A stretch of 25,971 nt of DNA, taken from Trichomonas tenax. Taxonomy: Eukaryota > Parabasalia > Trichomonadida > Trichomonadidae. Each line of letters starts with the position of its first letter. The first letter of the stretch is position 1. Position numbers and translations under genes: made by a program. The stretch lies in assembly GCA_023091735.1 (NCBI GenBank), contig JALKBU010000749.1:1-25971 (forward strand), read 5' to 3'. The notes beneath the pieces are model-generated. The model was not told where the DNA came from. It worked only from the letters and a program-made list of their open reading frames with translations, and ran no database searches. This document shows, in pieces, positions 11,001 to 19,222 of this stretch.

Positions 11001-12689
11001 GTCCTTAAGACAGAATACCTTGATGATCTTATTTCATCTGTTTGCAGAGCCGTTGACACAGACAGAGTTTCATTGCAAGAGGCTGCATTCCCAATCCTTC
11101 AGAACATTATTGAATTGTTCAGAGATAGATATTCTGATGAAGGTGGCCAATTGCTTGATTTGTATGATTCTCAGTTCTCACAGACAGTTAAAGTCGGTTT
11201 CCAGCTTCCACTTGATGTCTCTGGTGGATTCCTGAGCACATACTTATCCTTCGCTACAGCAAATGTTGCTACAGATCCAGAAAACTGCGCCAATGTTTTA
11301 GTTGTATATGTTAACGGTTTGTCTTCTTGTAAGCAGAGGAACTCAAGCTATTTCCAACTTGCAACGCATTTGTGCACTGTCGCTCGTAACTATTCTGCAA
11401 TTTCAGATCTTATTGGCGACTTCCTTCGCACTCTTGCTCCAATTTTTGTCGACATTGTCCTTCGTGCAATGAATTTGTATAAAGACAGAAGCGATTGGAG
11501 ATCATTAACAGCTTTCCGTACACTTGCACAGTCCTTCTATAGAGAATTGCTTTCCGCATTTATCTGGCTTCAAGCTACATCAGAGAAGCAAGTTATCTCA
11601 AGTGATGCTGTTGTTGCTTTCCTTGCTATTGAGCTTCAGCATGCTCCGGAAACATGGCTTTCCATTGCCGCTTTCGATGCATTAGCTGTTGCATTGAGAA
11701 CAGTCGGATCTAAGCTTGATGCTAGACTTGTTAAACTTGCTCTTGAATGCGCTGCAAATTACAATGGTGCATCTAAGGCACAAGTTGCAGAACTCATTGA
11801 TAGCTGTGCATCACTTATTGGAGAATCATCTGTTTATGATGAATTAAGAGTCACTGTTTTATCGCTTACATTATCAAACCACTTTTCTCCAACTGTTCTT
11901 GCACATTTGATTCACTCTGATACTCGCTCATCATTAGCGAAGTATTCTAACGCTATTCTCCAATCAGTTATCACTAATTTTGCAGAATCAAAGATTACAG
12001 CAGATGTTGCAGGTGCTCTTTTATCATTGTTGATGTCCCATCATCCAGATATCTGTGGCAGTGCAATCGAAATGGTTCTCGCACTCAGTGATGAACAGAG
12101 AGACTTCAAGTTAGCAGTTCTTGGTAGAGCGCTTCTTAAGGCAACTGATGTTCCTCTTGAGCCACTTGCTCGCTTCTGCATTGGCTCCTTCAAGCGTGGT
12201 GGCATGCAGTTGATCGCCAGAACATTGATTCATAATCCAGATGTTGGTGTTTCTCTTTTGTATCGCGGAGCATTGAAGGCCGTATTCCTTCTTATTCAGA
12301 AGGACATTAACAACGCACGCGCATATTTGTTGTTCCTCCATTTAGTTATTGATACTCTCAAGCCATTGAACATGGTTCAGAATCTTGCAGCACCAACATT
12401 GAAGCTATGCTTCGCTTTGACAGCCAGACTGAAGAGCGACTCTCAGATTGATCGCAAGTTGTTTGGAATTGTTGCTAGAATTGCGAAGTCATGCGTTGAT
12501 AGTGCCCCTCAGCAGTGCTCTGAAACATTCTCTAGATTTTCTGAAAATGAGAGAAAGGCAATGCTGACAATGATGGAATCATGCATATCAGCAGAAAGAC
12601 AGAGAAAGAAGACAGAGCAGCTTGTTGCATTCTCAACTAACCAGAGAGGCTCAAGAAATGAATGGCAGACTTTAGATATTGAAGATTAG
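8052..12689 (+). CDS. Giant HEAT-repeat protein, HEATR5/LAA1-like
   Basis: The 1545-residue protein is built almost wholly of helical pairs typical of HEAT/ARM repeats, with no catalytic motif, signal peptide or clear membrane helix. Order and wording in two regions recall the HEATR5 (yeast Laa1) family. Near the N-terminus (residues about 60-190) a run of short helices begins with a leader like ASTLVKIYDLMKRAEYW. Near residues 1000-1150 a stretch like LLDLYDSQFSQTVKVGFQLP is followed by a long solenoid, matching the family's late conserved block as I remember it. HEATR5 proteins are about 2000 residues, so this one is shorter. The family binds the AP-1 clathrin adaptor and helps membrane traffic between endosomes and the trans-Golgi; that role here is inferred. 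The alternative is an unassigned HEAT-repeat scaffold. The start ATG follows an in-frame AT-rich leader (TTTCATGG). The gene is divergent from TOR, and the stop TAG is followed at short distance by TGTAAA. Confidence 0.85.
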   Translation: MDLLAHLRVLAQAKHLIPAEQVIMTDIDQLNAFLAKNEDTEIYPELEKILLSLFSINSGQFSVQCAIHIASTLVKIYDLMKRAEYWNIINIAIDNPTTATLFATGYIIKHIGNKFKSQLPRFIEHCLKQTKLEYPCLYALAASIDAGGNSTYQFIPRIFDYCRKVLLKAVLSSNHFTIQQSISLLLLIIEIISRSDISSITINQILETIRSCDCTNSPFVRCDVANLVAACAFSPFYNVDTTKSVSEWDVGKMKHEAEGLDFTKSFEIISSMPEIIDLSVSSFLQLLGPEIIFLNHASLMKFIRQSSFDSISKLISMLPSDIRYMHFRNLTHEQLSVQQINLMLMLCPDDGSIGESANIAFKASLSESRDLRRAAKQFFSELAKTHPQAALPILSVALTIAKNSFAKQDDAMHSISCAITILKSIDQKKTAAENCRSQIEGLLKVAFSEINTASFSFASTLHLLAYLPDDYSQATITKNAVAKAKEAVLAEKAVQSLPTFRKLLTALFAFVENNEEAQSSRHLLVAALMANNVQLPRHVLMSFMTLVPNVLQEQPLAISTALMIIRFCLLLSPSIDVVMQNLARPLPVGKYILHQHEEPSYQQKKDDEFIQKSVDTLAKVLFACPFNDIRVVVREILEQTPQTQTSMLLLSSIVKEQKLHSTLPTNFPSFILSLLKGAGNQKIMQLCCEVLSTFVSIHPDILPKIFTHITANPTLASTMLVDSIFAHMSVPSQFISRAIIYLDCRMKEHDQMIFAVHALTTIILTHAMQVASLGITANQFNILLGALHSQISHLPLALYIFQECFKVLVETVSSDITSAESGLAQPISIILRTFEFTPIEYSSEIYFECARAVYTFAHSLSCLAPISFPMSPKTTNQAALACCSAFTDLLKFEKCKFYTPQLMPILLVLLQKTRDVRALNFIVAIASSMTLEDIQFWITNVRRILITGSLLQNSTSTIEPVPDVKLCLMKVARFIPPLLASMPVLKTEYLDDLISSVCRAVDTDRVSLQEAAFPILQNIIELFRDRYSDEGGQLLDLYDSQFSQTVKVGFQLPLDVSGGFLSTYLSFATANVATDPENCANVLVVYVNGLSSCKQRNSSYFQLATHLCTVARNYSAISDLIGDFLRTLAPIFVDIVLRAMNLYKDRSDWRSLTAFRTLAQSFYRELLSAFIWLQATSEKQVISSDAVVAFLAIELQHAPETWLSIAAFDALAVALRTVGSKLDARLVKLALECAANYNGASKAQVAELIDSCASLIGESSVYDELRVTVLSLTLSNHFSPTVLAHLIHSDTRSSLAKYSNAILQSVITNFAESKITADVAGALLSLLMSHHPDICGSAIEMVLALSDEQRDFKLAVLGRALLKATDVPLEPLARFCIGSFKRGGMQLIARTLIHNPDVGVSLLYRGALKAVFLLIQKDINNARAYLLFLHLVIDTLKPLNMVQNLAAPTLKLCFALTARLKSDSQIDRKLFGIVARIAKSCVDSAPQQCSETFSRFSENERKAMLTMMESCISAERQRKKTEQLVAFSTNQRGSRNEWQTLDIED

Positions 12690-12993
12690 AATTGTAAAAA
12701 ATATTATATTTTTTTTGAAACACACCATATTTATAATAACAAGCATTAGGATTGCACAAATTTGAAAAGGGAAACTATTATCGTATAAATAAGTTTAAAG
12801 AAAATTTCAAATAAAAACTTTATTTTGAAATCTTAGAGTGATGGTTAGTCTGAAGCTTCAGAAGCCGAAAATCTATTGAATTACTATACTGATTTTAGGC
12901 AGAAGGAATTGGAAATGAAGGAAAAATAATTTATGACATTTTGCCAAATATAATTATTTACGTGCCAAAAAGACAATTTTATATTATTTTGTT
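12690..12993. other. Intergenic region with two palindromes
   Basis: No gene is seen. A perfect 14-bp palindrome TCTGAAGCTTCAGA lies at 12849-12862. Near 12804-12832 an AT-rich inverted repeat (ATTTCAAATAAA facing TTTATTTTGAAAT, with one bulge) could form a hairpin. The region must hold the 3' end of the HEAT-repeat gene and the promoter of the RCC1-like gene. No convincing TCA-type initiator is visible close to ATG 12994. Confidence 0.4.
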
Positions 12994-15351
12994 ATGCCTA
13001 TTTATTCTGCTGGTGCTGACGGAGGAAATAGATTGGGTCGTCCAGGTCCAGGAAAGACACCGGCGATTGTCCCTATAGAGAGTAAAGGCATAGTTTGCAT
13101 TGCTGTTGGCTGGCGTCACAATATTGTTATTTTCGAGAACGGTAAAGCAGTCTGCTGGGGAGACAACTCTGATTTCCAGCTCGGTATGTCTCATAATGGA
13201 GAGTTTTCACGTCCAGTTCCTTTAGATTGCTTCCCAGATGAGCAATTAACGTGGGCGCACTGCGGTGATAAATCTACAACATTTTTGACATCAACAGGAA
13301 AAGTTTATACGTGCGGACTTTCAACAGGCAGAAGAATTATCGAAATTCAAATTCCAAAACCAGCGATTTACGTCACTTCAGGCTGCGCTGTATCTGTTGC
13401 TATCGACATTGATGGCGCTATTTACAGAGCTAATGCAGGAAACGTTTCTGCACAGAGATGGGTTCTTCCTGATCCAGTTTGCGATGCGGCAGTCGGTACA
13501 AACTTCATTTTAGCATTAACTACACAAGGGCAAGTCTTTGGAATCGATAAATTTGCGATGGAAGGAACTGGTTCTGCGACAACTTTTCTTCCTGTTCCTT
13601 CACTTGCGAACATTCAAGTTGCAAGAGTTTTCGCGTACAACGAGCATGCGGCTGTTATAACAAGAGATGGGCGTGTTATGATGTGCGGAAATGGAGAAAG
13701 CGGAAGGTTAGGTTTCGGTGATACAGAGTCACGTACACGCTTTGAGTTTTTGACAGATTTAGATGGCGCAAACATCATCGAAATAGACATGGGCGATGCA
13801 TCAACAATTTTCATCGGTCATGATGGCTCAGTGTATGGCTGTGGAGCATCTTGTGATGGAAGATTGATGTGCGGTGAGAGTACAGATTTAATTATTCCAA
13901 CACGTTCACTTCACGTTCCAGGTAAAGCTGTTTTCGTAAGATGTGGATGCTTCCACTCTGTTGTTTTAACAGATACTATAAGGCCTGTTCATCCAGCTTT
14001 GAAGTTCTTCAACATGACAGGAAATCTTGTTGCCATCGCAAGATCAATTCTTGTTGGTGGAAAAACAGTTAACACAGCAGCATCGAGCTTGACAATGTAT
14101 GATTTATTGCCAGGTGATACAGTTAAACATAATGAATATGGAGAAGGCATTACAATTGGCGTTCTTTGCGCTAATATTATCGTATCATTCAATGGCAAGA
14201 TGAGAGAAGTTGAAAGAGATACAATTACTTTTGTTTCAAGACGCGGATTTTCATTGCAAGAAGGAACAAATGATACAGGAGAAACAGCTGCATTCGATGG
14301 TGGTTCTGTTTGCTCATTATTCGGATTTGAAGGAGGAAAGAATGTTATTGGACCTGATTCAAAGCCATTCACTGTTTTAGGTTATGCTCATGGTACTCTT
14401 TGGTTTGCAGATGAGTCAGGACGTGCACTTTGTCTGAAGGAAGATAGCCTGAAAAATCTTCATGCCACATTTAGAGCAGAGCCTTCAGACAAAGTTGCTT
14501 ACTGTGGCACTCCAGAAGGAAATCTTCCTATTACAAAGATTCCAGAGATGTATGTCAGGCATAAGTCCAACATTTATAGAGTCAATGGAACATTTGGCTC
14601 TTCTTACTTTGGAAAACTCATTTGCGGAAGGCCGAAGCTCATTCCTCAAAAGAAATCAGTTAAATTGCAATCGAACTCAGCCTTCAATGAGCTTGATAGA
14701 GTTTGCGTCACAGCACAAAAAATGCACGGAACAGTTGTCGGATGCATGAATGACTCGATTATTTTCTTGAGTGATTTATCTTTGATCAACAGCGGATCAC
14801 CAATGATTGTTAAAAACAATGAATGTGAGTTGATTGCTAGATTCTGCGGAAAAGGAGTTAGAGTCATCAACGGAGTTGAATATGATGTTTCAGTAGAAAG
14901 TTGTGAGGCATCAAACTTTTATCCTTCTGATATTATTCTCACTCATGATGAGCAAGTTTGTACAGTTGTCGGACGTAAGGATTCCAAGATTTATATCATG
15001 AATATGAAGACTGAAGTCTCAGAACTAACAGATGAGAAAGCAATATTAATAAGAAGGAACTTTAGAACAGGAAAGTTCTATCACGCGTTCACTACAAATA
15101 ATGATGTTCTTCCAAATGCTAAGGTTACTATTGCTGCTATTGCAGGCTTAGGTGTTCTCCCTGGATTTGAAGTCAGAGTTAGCGATAACAATTACATAGT
15201 TTGCGGTATTGCAGACCATTACATTTGGATGTGTGATATTGCCACGCATATGTTTACTGGCCTTGCAAAGCAAACTTTTGACATTCGTAATTCTATTGAA
15301 GTCGTGAAAGAAATCTCCGACAACATTGGAATTCTTCTTGCTAATAAGTGA
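12994..15351 (+). CDS. RCC1-like propeller protein with C-terminal beta-module repeats
   Basis: The 785-residue protein starts with an RCC1-type seven-bladed propeller (residues about 1-330). Blade signatures are visible: IAVGWRHNIVIFENGKAVCW then GDNSDFQLG, then AVITRDGRVMMCGNGESGRL, and IFIGHDGSVYGCGASCDGRL. RCC1 propellers act as Ran exchange factors or as scaffolds. Nothing here, such as a nuclear localisation tail, points to Ran, so the function is open. Residues about 370-780 are different: roughly five short, spaced modules share a pattern of Gly-Asp or acidic start, beta strand, Gly-x-Val-x-Gly turn and a second strand ending in I/V-aromatic. Examples are LPGDTVKHNEYGEGITIGV (about 372), KMHGTVVGCMNDSIIF (about 575) and PGFEVRVSDNNYIVCGI (about 723). 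They look like KOW/SH3-like barrels, but this is a guess from pattern. No signal peptide or membrane segment is seen. It lies in tandem with the HEAT-repeat gene. Confidence 0.88.
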   Translation: MPIYSAGADGGNRLGRPGPGKTPAIVPIESKGIVCIAVGWRHNIVIFENGKAVCWGDNSDFQLGMSHNGEFSRPVPLDCFPDEQLTWAHCGDKSTTFLTSTGKVYTCGLSTGRRIIEIQIPKPAIYVTSGCAVSVAIDIDGAIYRANAGNVSAQRWVLPDPVCDAAVGTNFILALTTQGQVFGIDKFAMEGTGSATTFLPVPSLANIQVARVFAYNEHAAVITRDGRVMMCGNGESGRLGFGDTESRTRFEFLTDLDGANIIEIDMGDASTIFIGHDGSVYGCGASCDGRLMCGESTDLIIPTRSLHVPGKAVFVRCGCFHSVVLTDTIRPVHPALKFFNMTGNLVAIARSILVGGKTVNTAASSLTMYDLLPGDTVKHNEYGEGITIGVLCANIIVSFNGKMREVERDTITFVSRRGFSLQEGTNDTGETAAFDGGSVCSLFGFEGGKNVIGPDSKPFTVLGYAHGTLWFADESGRALCLKEDSLKNLHATFRAEPSDKVAYCGTPEGNLPITKIPEMYVRHKSNIYRVNGTFGSSYFGKLICGRPKLIPQKKSVKLQSNSAFNELDRVCVTAQKMHGTVVGCMNDSIIFLSDLSLINSGSPMIVKNNECELIARFCGKGVRVINGVEYDVSVESCEASNFYPSDIILTHDEQVCTVVGRKDSKIYIMNMKTEVSELTDEKAILIRRNFRTGKFYHAFTTNNDVLPNAKVTIAAIAGLGVLPGFEVRVSDNNYIVCGIADHYIWMCDIATHMFTGLAKQTFDIRNSIEVVKEISDNIGILLANK

Positions 15352-15840
15352 TTTTTATTTGTTTATTAAATATATATTGTTTTAGTTGTTTAAATAACTC
15401 AAAATGTCTTTTATTTAATCTATATTATGATGACTTCAAAAATATATTTTTGAAATGTCACACAAACCAAAAATCAATGATTTATTAAAATCGAACCTAT
15501 AAATATTTTAAACTGATGATATCAATATGCTTGTTAAGAGAAAATTGTCTGAATTTAACTTTAGAGTAATGAAATCTTCTTAAGTAGATTTCAAATCTTG
15601 ATATCACTTTTCTTCAAAAGTCACAAACTTAAATAATGACCTTACAGACAAATCATTCATATGCATGATCTTATCTTTCTTTAGAAAAAGTATTTTTTTT
15701 TCACTTAAATGTTGAAATATCAAGCAAACGCAACAGAAAAAAATATCACATTCTTAAAATAAACATAGTTGAAGTCTAAAAACATGATATTTAGTATTGC
15801 CTATCTTAGAATTATATATTTGCAATGGCATAATTGATGA
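15352..15840. other. AT-rich intergenic DNA, no gene seen
   Basis: It has short frames only, none with protein-like composition. It holds the 3' end of the RCC1-like gene; a TAAA occurs about 15 nt after the TGA. It forms the border between the housekeeping core and the accessory half of the window. Confidence 0.5.
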
Positions 15841-16241
15841 ATGGCAATCAATTTTTTAGAACAGAACCCAAAACAAAAAGTGCCATATTGTCAAGACATT
15901 GAATTCTTTGCCAGTTTTTTTACATCCTTTCATTTGAATTCAATGAATGAACCAAACGGACGATCCAACTCTTCCATGGCCGCGCAAACATTGTCAGCGG
16001 ACTCAGCACTGAGCATAGAGAGTCTCGCCAGCGACAAAATTCACTTAGAAGAAAGATCTAAATCAATTGAAGTATTTCAACATCCTCCATTGAGGACGAA
16101 ATCACCGCAAAACAAGACAATTACGAAAGCAGACTTAATGTTCTGTCTAATAAGCAAATTTGGAAACGATGGACCGAAAATATCAATCGGATAAATAGAA
16201 TATCATTCCGATATAGTTTAAATCGATTTTTCGTGTTGTAA
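15841..16241 (+). pseudogene. Frameshifted N-terminal fragment, serine-rich then basic
   Basis: Frame 1 opens at ATG 15841 with MAINFLEQN; a second ATG at 15943 begins MNEPNGRSNSSMAAQTLS, a Ser/Ala-rich low-complexity leader. After about 16060 the protein-like reading moves to frame 3: SSIEDEITAKQDNYESRL, then WKRWTENINRINRISFRYSL, a basic amphipathic stretch of the kind found just before membrane helices. It ends at TAA 16239-16241. The frame 1 continuation to 16194 reads like noise, so a frameshift near 16060 is inferred. The first six codons (ATGGCAATCAATTTTTTA) and the ATGAATGG context closely match the start of the intact 7TM gene at 20992, whereas the rest does not. This may be a 7TM gene start interrupted by foreign coding DNA, or the lost N-terminus of a membrane enzyme. 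Family unknown. Confidence 0.4.
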
Positions 16242-16262
16242 AAAAGTGTCAATCACAATTTT

Positions 16263-17142
16263 GATGGATTATTCAAGAGCTGCAAATTCAATTACTTCGA
16301 AGGGTACTATGATTATAGTGAGATTATTGTTGCATTTGTGATTTCAATGATTGGAGTCTTACCATTTTTTTTACATGATTGCGAGCACATTAAGAAAAAC
16401 CTCATTATCCTCATGAATTGTAAATAATCCAATAGTTTGCTTTTGCTTTGTATTCACAACAGAATGCATTTATTACTTTGTTTTAAATTTCACGTACATA
16501 TTTCCATCGATTAATCTTGCAATAACGATTATATATAAGCAAGCTTTGTTCTACAAAATATTCTTCTTGCTTTCCTATATATGCTTCTTTATATCAGTTG
16601 CAAAGATAACACTTGTATTGCCTTCTATTTTTACAAAGATCTTTTACTATTTTACTTGTGTTGTCTTTTACATAGTCCTTTTATTCTGCGTTATATTTAG
16701 CATTGATGTTTATCTGCCATTCACTGAGAAAATCGATTACTTATTATTGCCTTTTATGAAGGAAGTTTCTCAGTATTTTGAAAGCTTATTTGTAGCATTT
16801 GGAGTTATTACGCTTTCAATTTGCTTCATTTTTTCGAACATCAAAATGAATTTCACTGTAGGTGTTCGCTCTTTGATGAGCAAATTGATTTTTGCTCTTT
16901 GCTTGGCACATATTATTACAAGAATTGCCTCTGTTATACTGTATAGTTTGCCTTATTTAATGCTTAGTCGAAACAAGTTTGTTTCGATTACATTTATTCT
17001 ATTATTCCTCCTTTCATCTTTTCCAACTCAATATGTCAACCTATGGATTATGCATATTCTATCAAAGCCTTCTTACAATGATGATGTTGATGAAAAAGAA
17101 GAAATTTCAGATATCAATCAGGCTTTGGATTTAGAAATATAA
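16263..17142 (+). pseudogene. Seven-transmembrane family protein, near full-length pseudogene
   Basis: This is a paralogue of the intact gene at 20992-21924, broken twice. Frame 3 carries the N-terminal part (FDGLFKSCKFNYFEGYYDYS, then first helix IIVAFVISMIGVLPFF). At the T-run near 16363-16372 the homology passes to frame 1: IASTLRKTSLSS, a TGA at 16414-16416, then IVNNPIVCFCFVFTTEC. It runs on without a break to TAA 17140-17142. Matching pairs with the intact copy include SNIKMNF versus SSIKMYF and ILSKPSYNDD versus MTSPSFDD. Hydrophobic segments line up one for one with those of the intact protein. The acidic tail ends DINQALDLEI. The first part of the frame-1 stretch (from 16417) has no ATG of its own; calling it a gene from TTG 16546 would be wrong. 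Identity is modest, so the duplication is not recent. Confidence 0.75.
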
Positions 17143-17395
17143 GTGATGGATTTTCTTGGAATTCATCGATAATACATATTATGTTTAAATAAATTTGCGG
17201 CCTAAAATCAAAGCTTTTTCAGTTATGATAATTGATTGTAAAACTTTGGTATTAAGAAATGCTATTGAATGAAATAAGGTTGGAACTTTTTTGAGCATTT
17301 TTATTGTTTTTTTTTTCATTTTTAATAATCGTCGAATGATTGATGTCGAGAATTCTTTATTTTTATATCTGTATTTATATTTCAATCAAGGACTG
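17143..17395. other. Short AT-rich spacer between two 7TM relics
   Basis: Nothing protein-like is seen on either strand. It separates the 3' end of the near full-length 7TM pseudogene from the next N-terminal relic of the same family. Confidence 0.45.
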
Positions 17396-17401
17396 TAGAA
17401 A

Positions 17402-17533
17402 TGTAAGATGCTTTTGATGACTAATATTTGTGATCCAGCACCTTTTCTTGTGAATTTTGGAATTGGAATATTTATGTTAATCCCTTTCTTTTCAATTCCA
17501 AAATTCCTTCGCACCTCTCAAGTTAATCAATGA
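17402..17533 (+). pseudogene. N-terminal relic of a third 7TM family copy
   Basis: The reading frame containing ATG 17408 encodes 41 residues up to TGA 17531-17533. With the two codons before it, the peptide begins KCKMLLMTNICDPAPFLVNF, followed by GIGIFMLIPFFSIPKFLRTS. It aligns with residues of the intact 7TM protein around EKCIISFDYGHCDHPATI, then GLILLIPFMYFISSSLRR. The Cys, Cys-Asp-x-Pro/Pro and the IPF of the first helix are shared. Homology stops soon after the first helix, so only the N-terminus and helix 1 survive. Too short to be a gene by itself. Confidence 0.6.
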
Positions 17534-17585
17534 ACTGGTAATAAAGGTCAATGATTATATATTCAATGTATCTAATGATATCTAA

Positions 17586-18424
17586 TCTCTTCGGGCACAG
17601 TTCAAAGAAAGAGATTCTGATATATCAAATCTGAAAAATAATCATGCTGAGAGTTCACAATCACATCCAATTTTAACAAAAATCATTGATTATTTGCAAA
17701 AGATAGATTTTCAAAATGTATGCAAAATTGGAGAAGGATTCAGTCATGATGAGTTTAGTACTCAAAGTAATTCATTCAATATTATTAAGTTTTTTAAGGA
17801 TGTTGTTTTTTGCAATCGGTAAGATGATAATGGAAATATGTTGCAATGGGCATGTTCTGAAGAATATCTTGAATTAGTTAAATATTTGATAGAACTTGAT
17901 TGTAGCAAAGGGGTGGTAAATATTGATTGATTTTTCAAAACCAAAAGGAGAAAATGCCATTTTAATTGCGTCAAAAGTCGGATGCAATGAAGTCATTTAA
18001 TTTTTGATTTCAATTGGCCTCTCAGAAAGCAGTCGTAATAAGCAAGGTACTTCTTGTTTGGCATTAGCTGCAAAAAATGGATATATTGAAACAGTTAAAT
18101 TGTTATATTCAAAAGGAGCAAATCAAGATCAAAAAATGATAACCACAACTGTCCAATCCACAAAGCAGCAAAACATAATCACATCGAAGTTGTTAAATAT
18201 TTGATATCCATAGGATGTTACAAAGATGCAGAAGGCAATCATTGCCGAATGCCTCTTCATTATGCAGCAATGAAATTTGCAAAAATGTTGTTGAGTATCT
18301 TTTGTCTATTAGAGCAAACGTTGCAATCAGGGATGATAATTTTAAATATCCTATTGATTATGCAACAGATTATGATATTCAAAGGTTGCTAAGAGTATTG
18401 AGAAGATCTGATACGCTTGTTTGA
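17586..18424 (+). pseudogene. Ankyrin-repeat protein pseudogene, several frameshifts
   Basis: The open frame starts after TAA 17583-17585 and carries a helical N-terminal part (HPILTKIIDYLQKIDFQNVC), then NGNMLQWACSEEYLELVKYL after a TAA at 17820-17822. Ankyrin helices follow in shifting frames: GENAILIASKVGCNEVI, then TSCLALAAKNGYIETVKLLY, NCPIHKAAKHNHIEVVKYLI, MPLHYAAMK, and KNVVEYLLSIRANVAIRDDN with the end RSDTLV and TGA at 18422-18424. At least three frameshifts and three stop codons are needed to join these. The ankyrin pattern (x-L-x-x-A-A-x-x-G/N-x-x-E-x-V-x-x-L) is unmistakable. Trichomonads carry hundreds of ankyrin proteins of this design, with a non-repeat N-terminus. The family role is protein-protein binding. 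No start codon is seen upstream. Confidence 0.85.
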
Positions 18425-18599
18425 TACACATCAACATCCTTATGCACAGATAAAATACACGAAATACAACTAATCAATTTTAAGAAACAGCGCATTCACA
18501 AATACCTCAAATGCATCATGCTGTATGATTAGTAAATACACATGAATATACTTTTCGATATTTTGCAAAAAATGTATCGATCTTGTCATTAATATCATT

Positions 18600-19222
18600 C
18601 ACATCTAGATGCTGACATAAAAAGTTATATTATCTGACATGTAAAGTTGTCGGAATCTCCGGCTTTATTTGTCAAAATATTAATATTTTTTGACATGTAA
18701 AGTCCTATAATCATTCAAATTATGTATTAGTTTTTATTTCAAAATCGCGTCTGACGGGAAGAACTGGGGACTACATTGACACAGGTACCACACATGTTAG
18801 TAGCTAAACTCACAGATCTTCCTTTCATACGCCATCATTAAGAAATCAAAGATTTCCACTTCAGAATGCCTCTGAAGAGCAAAATTAAATGCTTGATTGG
18901 GACTTGTAGCCAAGGTGCTAGCAATCCAGTCCACAGTTCTTCCTTTCAGAAGCATTCTGGAGAGTAAATCGCTGATTATTTCGAAGATCGAGTCTGAAAG
19001 GAAGAACTGTGGACTGGATTGCTAGCATTTTGGCTACCAGTGCCAATGAAGCACTTAATTTTTCTTTTCAAAGTAAATTTAAACAAATATAGGATATCAT
19101 TCTTCCAATAATCATTTATAATCAAATGCCACGTAAATATTTATTTATCAAATATACACGTTTACATGTCAGATAATATCACTTTTTGGTGACAACTTTC
19201 GGTACGCAACACATCTAGATGC
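18600..19222. mobile_element. Foldback/MITE-like element with terminal inverted repeats
   Basis: A 13-bp direct repeat, CACATCTAGATGC, lies at 18600-18612 and 19210-19222 and could be a target-site duplication. Just inside are inverted repeats: 18619-18645 and the complement of 19161-19187 differ at one base in 27. The right end carries about 17 extra bases (19194-19209) that the left end lacks. The middle holds a large near-perfect hairpin (18881-19063) and a more diverged version of the same unit (18749-18835). There is no ORF of note, so the element is non-autonomous. A duplication of about 9-13 bp would suit Mutator-like transposases, but this is a guess; the core of the direct repeat is itself a palindrome, which makes the boundary uncertain. 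Confidence 0.65.
18881..19063. repeat. Large inverted repeat (hairpin) within the foldback element
   Basis: The left arm (about 18881-18951) and right arm (about 18992-19063) are reverse complements with few differences. The inner 35 bases, 18916-18950 and 18993-19027, match perfectly. The loop is about 40 nt. Two weaker copies of the arm unit occur upstream, at about 18749-18785 and 18812-18832, again facing each other, so the unit exists in four copies of alternating direction. Confidence 0.85.

Noticed and set aside
16546..17142. A complete 198-residue membrane protein gene
   Set aside because: Its start would be TTG, and homology to the 7TM gene extends upstream of it in the same frame and then in another frame, so it is part of a pseudogene.
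18004..18204. Short separate ORFs in the ankyrin region as independent genes
   Set aside because: They are frames of one ankyrin protein split by shifts and stops; joined by homology, they form a pseudogene.
18600..19222. CRISPR-like array
   Set aside because: The repeats are inverted rather than regularly spaced direct repeats, and the genome is eukaryotic.
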